This document shows, piece by piece, positions 1 to 4,306 of a stretch of 5,154 nucleotides of DNA (position 1 is its first letter; each line of letters starts with the position of its first letter). The notes below the pieces were generated by a model. That model made no database searches. It was not told where the DNA came from and worked only from the letters and a program-made list of their open reading frames with translations. Both the position numbers and the translations under genes were made by a program. This stretch comes from Nitrospirota bacterium. Lineage in GTDB: Bacteria; Nitrospirota_A; Leptospirillia; Leptospirillales; Leptospirillaceae. The stretch lies in NCBI GenBank assembly GCA_021795275.1, contig JAJYPO010000165.1, positions 1 to 5,154 of the forward strand, read 5' to 3'.

Positions 1-195
1 GAGGCCGGGGATTCCCCCGAAGGTGGTCAGGAGCCGCTTGGCCAAGGCCAGGGCCGATTCGTTTCTGTTTCCGGTCCGGAGAAGAATGGCCAGAAGCTCG
101 GAATCCGCAAGGTTTCGGGCGCCAGAGGCCACAAGCCTCTCCCTGGGTCGTTCGTATTCGGGCCATTCCGAGACGCGGTTCGATCCGTCGGACAT
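1..195 (-). CDS. radC: RadC family protein (UPF0758), N-terminal fragment cut by the left edge
   Basis: Reading the minus strand from ATG at 195 gives 65 residues without a stop up to position 1. The fragment carries the signature N-terminal RadC pattern: an ERPRERL stretch near residues 15-21, then LADSELLAILLRTG at about residues 31-44, then a short helix ending in FGGIPGL at the edge. This region is the helix-hairpin-helix-like N-terminal part of the family. The C-terminal MPN/JAB metalloprotease-like domain with its HxHPSG motif would lie outside the window, so I cannot say whether the gene is intact. RadC is widespread; the old link to DNA repair came from a mutation later assigned to recG, and its true role is unsettled. 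ATG 195 is preferred over the in-frame ATG at 204 because the GAAAGG ribosome-binding-like sequence touches ATG 204 but lies nine bases from ATG 195. It follows the PAP2-like gene on the same strand after a 119-base gap. Confidence 0.88.
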   Translation of the reverse strand, partial: MSDGSNRVSEWPEYERPRERLVASGARNLADSELLAILLRTGNRNESALALAKRLLTTFGGIPGL

Positions 196-204
196 TGGTG
201 TCAT

Positions 205-210
205 CCTTTC
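205..210 (-). promoter_or_regulatory. Shine-Dalgarno-like site for radC
   Basis: The minus strand reads GAAAGG here. It directly abuts an ATG at 204-202, too close for initiation, and lies nine bases before the in-frame ATG at 195-193, a normal distance. This decides the radC start in favour of 195. Confidence 0.5.
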
Positions 211-259
211 AGGTTTTCCCCCCGGTGCGTGGTGGTCGGTTCCGGCGCTCCACGATAGA

Positions 260-283
260 CGCTTTCCCCAAGAAAGGGAAGCG
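260..283 (-). other. Weak intergenic hairpin between the PAP2-like gene and radC
   Basis: CGCTTTCCC (260-268) can pair with GGGAAGCG (276-283), giving an 8-pair stem with one bulged base and a 7-base loop. On the minus strand it lies in the 119-base gap after the PAP2-like stop codon. No run of T follows it in either direction, so it is not a standard intrinsic terminator. It could be an RNA-stabilising or attenuating structure, or chance. The rest of the gap (196-314) holds no convincing promoter. Confidence 0.25.
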
Positions 284-314
284 GCTTTCCATGCCAAACA
301 AAGATCAGATAGGA

Positions 315-971
315 TCAGGATTTTTTGATCGATTTTCCGAGGGTGTCGAGCCAGGGGCGAAGGAAGAGGACGAGAAGGAGGGAGCCCAGGACATCGGAGC
401 TCCAGTGCCAGCCCAGGGCCACGACCCCCGCCATGATCAGAAGGGCCCAGACAAGAACGGCCGGGCGGAAGCGGGGAAAGTAGCGGTCCACAAAGAGGAG
501 GATCAGGAGGACCCGGAAGGTATGGCCCGACGGAAAGGAGCTGATGACATGGAAATGGGCCGGAAAGAAGATTTCCCATCCGGTCAGGGGGTCATGCTGG
601 AACTCTTCCGGGGGGGCATAGCGGGGAAGGTTCATTTTCAGAAGATGTTCGAGGAGGGTTCCCAGGACAAGGACGACCAGAAAGGCCATGAGAACCGGAC
701 GCTCCCGCTCCCTCCGTCGCCACAGGAGCCCACCGGCGACCAAGAGGACAGGAAGCTCGACCTCGACATTTCCCGACCGGCAGAGAACGGACCAGACATA
801 AAAGAAAGGAGCAGGAAGCCCGGAAAGAAGAAGCGAGATCTCGCGGTCCGGAAGGACGGTGCGATGGTGCAGAAGGAGCAGGACCAACCCGAGAAAGAGG
901 AGCAGATACGGGAGCGAGGCGGGAAGGGCCCGTCGCCACAGGGGAGACGGGACGGCGGCAGTCGGGTTCAT
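315..971 (-). CDS. PAP2-superfamily (phosphatidic acid phosphatase type 2-like) integral membrane protein, motif-degenerate
   Basis: This is a 218-residue protein with several hydrophobic segments (about 20-35, 44-60, 72-84, 93-111, 150-161, 170-186 and 193-204), the layout of membrane PAP2 phosphatases that remove phosphate from lipids such as undecaprenyl pyrophosphate or phosphatidate. The second family motif is clear: PSGH at 147-150, inside SSFPSGHTF. The third motif keeps its histidine and aspartate (H189, D193 in GWHWSSDVLG), but the usual SR before it is G182-V183. The first motif (normally K-x6-RP) appears as K112-MNLPRYAP, keeping K112, R117 and P120 with Ala where the usual Arg sits. 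Substrate cannot be predicted, and activity may be altered. The start at 971 is chosen because its ATG overlaps the TGA of the upstream YkgJ-like gene (ATGA). No Shine-Dalgarno is visible, so translation probably depends on coupling. A longer frame open to 1202 lies inside the YkgJ gene and its extra residues lack family character. It is the last gene of the three-gene operon. Confidence 0.85.
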   Translation of the reverse strand: MNPTAAVPSPLWRRALPASLPYLLLFLGLVLLLLHHRTVLPDREISLLLSGLPAPFFYVWSVLCRSGNVEVELPVLLVAGGLLWRRRERERPVLMAFLVVLVLGTLLEHLLKMNLPRYAPPEEFQHDPLTGWEIFFPAHFHVISSFPSGHTFRVLLILLFVDRYFPRFRPAVLVWALLIMAGVVALGWHWSSDVLGSLLLVLFLRPWLDTLGKSIKKS

Positions 972-1675
972 GCGAGCGTCAGCCACAGCGGTATGGGCCT
1001 GTGGCGCGGGTCGGCGAATCCGGCTTTTCCGAGAAGGATGACCAGATCGAAGGCCCGGAAGAAGACCCCGTTTCTGAACTTGACCGGCGGCCCCTCCCCC
1101 GGGTCGCAGTCCCTGGGATCGGTCAGCGTCCAGCAGATCCGGCACATGAGGGGCCGGTCCTCGTAGATTTCGCAGAGGCGGTCCGCTCCCAGGAAGGGGC
1201 AAAAGAGCCCCTTCCCTTCATAGGCCTCGCAGGTCGCGAGCATGTCGGACAGGGTGGAGAGGGGCCGGGAGGGGTCTGACGACCCTTCCATGGACAGAAG
1301 GGTTTCGGTCCGGGCGAGAAGGCCCGTCCGCCACCGGTCTTTCCGCTCTCCTTCCGGCTCCCGGTCGACACGATCGCGCAGGATCTCCCCTTCCCCCCGG
1401 GTGACGGCCACCATCATGCGGCAGCAGGCGGCGCACCCGGCCGAGCAGGACATGTGGCCGGAGACGCTCTCGCCCACCCGGTCGACAATCCGGTAGATCT
1501 CCCGGAGCATCGAAAGAGCCTCCCCCGGGGAGATCCGGTCTTTCGCCTCCCCGATCCGCTCCTCGATCCTTCCGAGAGCCGCAAGGGAATCCCGGTAGAG
1601 CGACGGAGAAAGGGTGAAGGTCTTCCCCCGCACATTGCTATATGTCAGATCCCGGACAAGGGGGTCATCGGTCAT
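968..1675 (-). CDS. YkgJ-family cysteine-cluster (CxxCxxCC-type) putative metal-binding protein
   Basis: This is a 235-residue soluble protein with no signal peptide or membrane span. A first cysteine cluster, CSAGCAACC, gives C77, C81, C84 and C85. A second block at about 159-181 reads CPFL...LCEIYEDRPLMCRICW, contributing C159, C168, C178 and C181 around the characteristic C-x-I-Y-x-x-R-P-x-x-C-R pattern. C149 and C190 bring the total to ten cysteines. This two-part layout is typical of the YkgJ/UPF0153 family, thought to bind zinc or an iron-sulfur cluster. Some relatives (FliB) methylate flagellin lysines, but nothing here points to that. Residues 25-70 look helical. The start at 1675 has an AGGAGAC ribosome binding site at 1681-1687, and its ATG overlaps the stop of the upstream propeller gene. 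Its own stop overlaps the start of the PAP2-like gene, so it sits in the middle of a coupled operon. Family assignment is firm; the biochemical role is unknown. Confidence 0.9.
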   Translation of the reverse strand: MTDDPLVRDLTYSNVRGKTFTLSPSLYRDSLAALGRIEERIGEAKDRISPGEALSMLREIYRIVDRVGESVSGHMSCSAGCAACCRMMVAVTRGEGEILRDRVDREPEGERKDRWRTGLLARTETLLSMEGSSDPSRPLSTLSDMLATCEAYEGKGLFCPFLGADRLCEIYEDRPLMCRICWTLTDPRDCDPGEGPPVKFRNGVFFRAFDLVILLGKAGFADPRHRPIPLWLTLA

Positions 1676-3276
1676 CTCCCGTCTCCTGGTATTTCCGGCG
1701 GCTTCTCTCCCTCCGGGCTCCCGGAAGAGAGGGACGGGGGGACAGGGGGAGGAAAGATCCGCGTCCGGTCCTTTTCAAGAGAGATCGCCCGGATCCGGCC
1801 GTTTTTCTCCGCCAGGTAAAGGGTTGTCTCCATCACCGGGGGGGAACCCGGGGCGGGCTCCCCGTCAAGGGAGCGCTTTTCCAGGATCTTGCCTGTCGCA
1901 AGATCCAACAGGAGGAGCCGGTCCCGGAGGGGGAGGAGATAGAGGAGTCCCGCGACCGTTCCCGAACTTTCAGGCTCGGCCGGGAGTCCGACCGACCAGA
2001 AGAGATGTCCGGAAGGGATGTCCACCGCGAGCGCCCGGCCGAGGATCGGGGAGGCAGCCACCGCCGTCTGGCCGGCCACAACGGGACCCGTTTCCCCCTC
2101 GTAGACTCTGGCAAAGGAGGGAAGGTCCGGAGGCTCAACCTGAGATACGGTCACCCTGTCCTTCTTCCGGGCAAAGGGGAACTCATGAAAAATGTGTCCG
2201 GTCACGGCGGAGGCCGTGGCGAGCCGTTCGCGGGGGAGGCCCTTGTCGACGGAGAGAAAGAGGGTCACAAGACGCATCGCCCCGAAGGCCGGGGTGGGGG
2301 TAAAGAGGACAAGACGTTCGGTGGGGGGGGTGGTGAGGGCCCAGACTGTCCGCTTTTTTTCGGGCCAGAGGGCGACAAGCTTCGTGGGTCCTTCGAGGGA
2401 GAGCCACAGCCAGTGATGGACATAGAGGGGGGAGGACCATCCTGCGGAGGAGCGGAGGGGCATATCGATGACCTTCCGCTCCCGGACCACCGAATAGCCG
2501 GCGAGATGGGCATTTCCGGTGGCCACCCAGATCTTTCCGTCGGCCAGGACTGGGCTGCCCAGGACCGGCCCCGGAACGGGCGCCGTCCAGAGAATCTTTC
2601 CCGAGAGGAGGGAGAGGGCATAGAGATGGCCGGATCCTGCTCCCCGGCGGATCTTGCGGGTCTGGGCATACCCCATCATGTGGGGGGCGGTGACGTAGGG
2701 GAAGCCGCTTGCGACATAAAAGGCGTTCTGGTCCGCCACGCCGGAGGCCCGGACGGACTCGGGAAGGCGCACATGCCAGAGGGTCGTCCCGGTCACGGCG
2801 TCGAGACAGAGGACCTGGCCCCGGGTCGAGGTGAGAAGAAGACGCCCCCCGGCCAGAACCGGCTGATGGGCAAAACGGTAGTCCAGGGCCAAAAGCGGGG
2901 TAGTTCCGAAGTTCAGTTCCCATTCGACGGGAGAAACCGGTTTTTGTGGGATCCGGGGGATCCGCCTGTTCTCATTCCTCGGGGAGGGGGCGGCGAAAAA
3001 GGGATTTCTCGTCTCGCCTCCTCCTTCCTGGCTCCACTGGCGGGGCCCGAAGTCCGGCCGGACCGGCTTGCCTGGAAGGGATTTTCCGGGAGCCACCTCG
3101 CCCGCCACAATTGACCGGAGGGTCGATCCGCTCGGAAATCCCAGGGGGCCGTTCCCGGATCCGGAGGCGTCCTCCGACCAGCCCGGAAGAGGGATCATCA
3201 GGGTCAACAAAAATCCCGAAAAAAGGAGGGCCGCCGTACGAGCTTGCCCTGGATTCCGTCCTTTCCCGTCGGTCAT
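1672..3276 (-). CDS. Exported PQQ-like (BamB-type) beta-propeller repeat protein
   Basis: This is a 534-residue protein. Residues 1-34 form a Sec-type signal peptide: a polar N-terminus (MTDGKGRNPGQAR), a hydrophobic core at about 15-30, and likely cleavage after PGWS34. There is no lipobox cysteine, so it is probably periplasmic rather than a lipoprotein. Residues 35-120 are rich in Gly, Pro and Arg and look disordered. From about 130 to 500 there are PQQ-type repeats, each a G-x-hydrophobic-x-A/L-D/S-x-x-(T/S)-G-x-x-x-W unit: 153-167 (ending GTTLW), 216-230 (GKILW) and 413-427 (GHLFW), plus a degenerate unit at 452-465 (LLLLDLATGKIL). The middle (270-400) fits the repeat poorly. The tail from 508 is Pro/Gly/Ser rich. 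Residues of PQQ dehydrogenases are not evident, so a scaffold or binding role like that of BamB is likelier than an enzyme. ATG 3276 is the first usable start: the frame upstream runs to a TAA at 3334-3336 with no other start codon. It is the first gene of the operon. Confidence 0.85.
   Translation of the reverse strand: MTDGKGRNPGQARTAALLFSGFLLTLMIPLPGWSEDASGSGNGPLGFPSGSTLRSIVAGEVAPGKSLPGKPVRPDFGPRQWSQEGGGETRNPFFAAPSPRNENRRIPRIPQKPVSPVEWELNFGTTPLLALDYRFAHQPVLAGGRLLLTSTRGQVLCLDAVTGTTLWHVRLPESVRASGVADQNAFYVASGFPYVTAPHMMGYAQTRKIRRGAGSGHLYALSLLSGKILWTAPVPGPVLGSPVLADGKIWVATGNAHLAGYSVVRERKVIDMPLRSSAGWSSPLYVHHWLWLSLEGPTKLVALWPEKKRTVWALTTPPTERLVLFTPTPAFGAMRLVTLFLSVDKGLPRERLATASAVTGHIFHEFPFARKKDRVTVSQVEPPDLPSFARVYEGETGPVVAGQTAVAASPILGRALAVDIPSGHLFWSVGLPAEPESSGTVAGLLYLLPLRDRLLLLDLATGKILEKRSLDGEPAPGSPPVMETTLYLAEKNGRIRAISLEKDRTRIFPPPVPPSLSSGSPEGEKPPEIPGDGR
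1681..1687 (-). promoter_or_regulatory. Ribosome binding site of the YkgJ-like gene
   Basis: The minus strand reads GTCTCCT's complement, AGGAGAC, five bases before ATG 1675. It lies inside the 3' end of the propeller gene, so the YkgJ-like gene can be translated both independently and by coupling. In contrast, the next gene (PAP2-like) has no comparable site. Confidence 0.65.
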
Positions 3277-3286
3277 CTCGGTCCCT

Positions 3287-3292
3287 TCTCCT
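3287..3292 (-). promoter_or_regulatory. Ribosome binding site of the propeller gene
   Basis: The minus strand reads AGGAGA, with a 10-base spacer to ATG 3276. A stronger AAGGAGG lies further upstream at 3309-3315, but it has no usable start codon at a proper distance. Confidence 0.6.
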
Positions 3293-3316
3293 GTCTCAGA
3301 CGCCCAAGCCTCCTTC

Positions 3317-3353
3317 TTTCTTGTCGGACTATTTTAACGGAATCGACAGAAGA
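3317..3353 (-). promoter_or_regulatory. Candidate promoter -10 box within an imperfect inverted repeat, upstream of the operon
   Basis: On the minus strand TAAAAT (complement of 3331-3336) matches the sigma70 -10 consensus in five of six bases and lies 54 bases before ATG 3276. It is flanked by TTTCTTGTCG (3317-3326) and CGACAGAAGA (3344-3353), arms that match in 8 of 10 positions and are 17 bases apart. An arrangement of this kind could be a repressor operator over the -10. No good -35 hexamer stands at the expected distance (the best, TCGTGA, matches 3 of 6), so the promoter may be weak or activator-dependent, or the whole may be chance. If real, it transcribes propeller, YkgJ and PAP2 genes separately from the lipoprotein gene. 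Confidence 0.35.
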
Positions 3354-3388
3354 TCACGAGCGGCCCCGGGAGAGGACTCTGGCGCGGA

Positions 3389-4105
3389 TCATTCCCGGGC
3401 CCGGGAAATCGCCAGGGCGACTTTTTCGATGGCCCGGGACAGGGTCCTGTCGAGAAAGGCGATCGACTGTTCCTTGAGTCCCGGGGGATGGACCCCGTCT
3501 TTTTCCCGGGCGCTCCCCTCGACGCCGGTCCAGACAATGTGCCCGCTCCGGGTGTCGATCAGCCAGAGATGAAGGGAGGCCTGGGCCGAGAGGGAGGCTC
3601 CCGCGTTCATGTCCAAAGTCGAGATCATCCCGGCGAAGTTGATCCGCGGATGGTCGAGCTGGAACTGGTAGTCGAGGATGGCCCCGCACAAAACAAGGTC
3701 CCGGCGGGGAGAGCCGGTCACCCGAACCTGCGGGTGGTCCCGGGATCCCCGGATATGGCAATGGAGGGTGGGCGCATAGTCGACATTCATCCCGTCGCTT
3801 CTGAACTGGGAGACGAGAGCCTTCGTGACATGCTCCGGAATGTTCTGGGGGGTGAAGATGGTTCCGGTTCCCTGCCCCCATCCGACGGTGTCGCCCATGG
3901 TGGTCGGGGCGTAGGAATAGAGCCGGAAACGATGGTCCTCCAAGGGGGTCACAACGAAGGGGGCCTGCGTGTAGAGGGAGCCGGACGGGGTGGTTGTTGG
4001 CGTATAGGAGACGAGTTCGACGCGGTTGTGGACGCAGGCGGAAAGCATGAGGAAAAGGGCCGGAAGCGCCGTCTTGAAAAGACGGGAAAGACTGGGATGG
4101 GTCAT
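3389..4105 (-). CDS. Outer-membrane-type lipoprotein of unknown function
   Basis: This is a 238-residue protein. Its N-terminus is a lipoprotein signal: MTHPSLSRLFK, a hydrophobic stretch (about 12-22), then the lipobox L21-S22-A23-C24. C24 would be lipidated, and Val at the +2 position is compatible with transfer to the outer membrane. The mature part has a beta-rich look with a Thr/Ser/Tyr-rich start (31-50), a middle segment around 85-110 that looks helical (PEHVTKALVSQF), and strands ending in SLHLWLIDTRSGHIVWTGVEGSA (about 177-199). The end is a helix (210-234). The pattern of a short strand carrying D-x-R-S-G-x-I-x-W followed by a C-terminal helix recalls small envelope lipoproteins of the YajG or curli-related kind, but I do not recognise a specific family. 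ATG 4105 is chosen over ATG 4114 because AAGGGAGG at 4115-4122 is nine bases away from 4105 and touches 4114. The C-terminal codons form a 16-base palindrome. Confidence 0.82.
   Translation of the reverse strand: MTHPSLSRLFKTALPALFLMLSACVHNRVELVSYTPTTTPSGSLYTQAPFVVTPLEDHRFRLYSYAPTTMGDTVGWGQGTGTIFTPQNIPEHVTKALVSQFRSDGMNVDYAPTLHCHIRGSRDHPQVRVTGSPRRDLVLCGAILDYQFQLDHPRINFAGMISTLDMNAGASLSAQASLHLWLIDTRSGHIVWTGVEGSAREKDGVHPPGLKEQSIAFLDRTLSRAIEKVALAISRARE
3392..3407. repeat. 16-bp perfect palindrome at the 3' end of the lipoprotein gene
   Basis: TTCCCGGGCCCGGGAA is its own reverse complement. It encodes the last residues of the lipoprotein (ISRARE) and ends one base before the stop codon TGA (3391-3389). 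As RNA it could fold into a 6-pair stem with a GGCC loop right at the stop codon. No T run follows, so it is not a standard terminator. Confidence 0.6.
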
Positions 4106-4114
4106 GGGGCACAT

Positions 4115-4122
4115 CCTCCCTT
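4115..4122 (-). promoter_or_regulatory. Ribosome binding site of the lipoprotein gene, in a small hairpin
   Basis: The minus strand reads AAGGGAGG, nine bases before ATG 4105. GGGAG of this site can pair with CTCCC just upstream (4124-4128 on the plus strand as GGGAG), giving a 5-pair stem with a 3-base loop that would hide the ribosome binding site. Confidence 0.6.
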
Positions 4123-4128
4123 GGGGAG

Positions 4129-4148
4129 ACGGGACAAAAGAGTCCCGT
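4129..4148 (-). other. Leader hairpin upstream of the lipoprotein gene
   Basis: ACGGGAC (4129-4135) and GTCCCGT (4142-4148) are perfect inverted arms of 7 bases around a 6-base loop. On the minus strand the loop reads TCTTTT. It abuts the small hairpin that covers the ribosome binding site. It is not followed by a T run, so a role in mRNA structure or stability, or as a protein-binding site, is more likely than termination. Confidence 0.45.
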
Positions 4149-4155
4149 ATTTACG

Positions 4156-4190
4156 TCGGCAGGATCTCTCTTCAGGTTACCCCCTGCCGA
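4156..4190 (-). other. Inverted repeat in the lipoprotein leader or upstream region
   Basis: TCGGCAG (4156-4162) and CTGCCGA (4184-4190) are exact 7-base inverted arms separated by 21 bases. This could be an operator for the lipoprotein promoter or, if it is transcribed, the outer stem of a leader structure. I do not recognise a known riboswitch. No clear -10/-35 pair was found for the minus-strand gene in 4123-4240. Confidence 0.35.
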
Positions 4191-4240
4191 GTCCCCGATC
4201 AATCCGAAATTCCTCCAAAGATCCCTTCCGCCCAAAACAA

Positions 4241-4269
4241 TTGATCCCCCCTCCTGTTTTGGGTAGAAT
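4241..4269 (+). promoter_or_regulatory. Sigma70-like promoter driving the right-hand propeller lipoprotein
   Basis: TTGATC (4241-4246, four of six to the -35 consensus) and TAGAAT (4264-4269, five of six to the -10 consensus) are separated by exactly 17 bases. Transcription would begin near 4275-4277, about 30 bases before ATG 4307. The in-frame ATG at 4268 overlaps the -10 box, which argues against that ATG as the start codon. Confidence 0.6.
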
Positions 4270-4306
4270 GCCTTGGGATCGTCCACCCCTCTCAAAACCC
4301 GAACCC

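Noticed and set aside
230..268. A possible promoter for radC (TTCCCT and TATCGT, 17 bases apart on the minus strand)
   Set aside because: Matches to consensus are only 3/6 and 4/6 and overlap a hairpin; too weak to call.
209..292. A 27-codon minus-strand frame (MESRFPFLGK...) in the gap before radC
   Set aside because: It has no ribosome binding site and no recognisable feature; it ends just before radC but probably by chance.
195..1166. A 323-codon open frame on the plus strand over the PAP2-like and YkgJ-like genes
   Set aside because: The translation is highly charged and low in complexity, while the minus-strand frames carry family motifs and ATGA coupling.
972..1202. A longer PAP2 start at 1202 with 77 extra residues
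   Set aside because: The extra part lies within the YkgJ gene, lacks PAP2 features, and would lose the ATGA junction.
2291..2339. A possible G-quadruplex on the plus strand (several G runs)
   Set aside because: One loop would be over 20 bases and the runs follow from codons for Thr and Pro on the other strand; not strong.
1642..3114. A 490-codon open frame on the plus strand, opposite the propeller gene
   Set aside because: Its translation is Gly/Arg/Glu-rich without domains, and it is fully antisense to a gene with a signal peptide, repeats and coupled neighbours. It is a shadow of GC-rich codon use.
4140..4240. A known riboswitch in the lipoprotein leader
   Set aside because: Stem-loops are present, but no conserved core of c-di-GMP, TPP, SAM, cobalamin or fluoride riboswitches could be seen.
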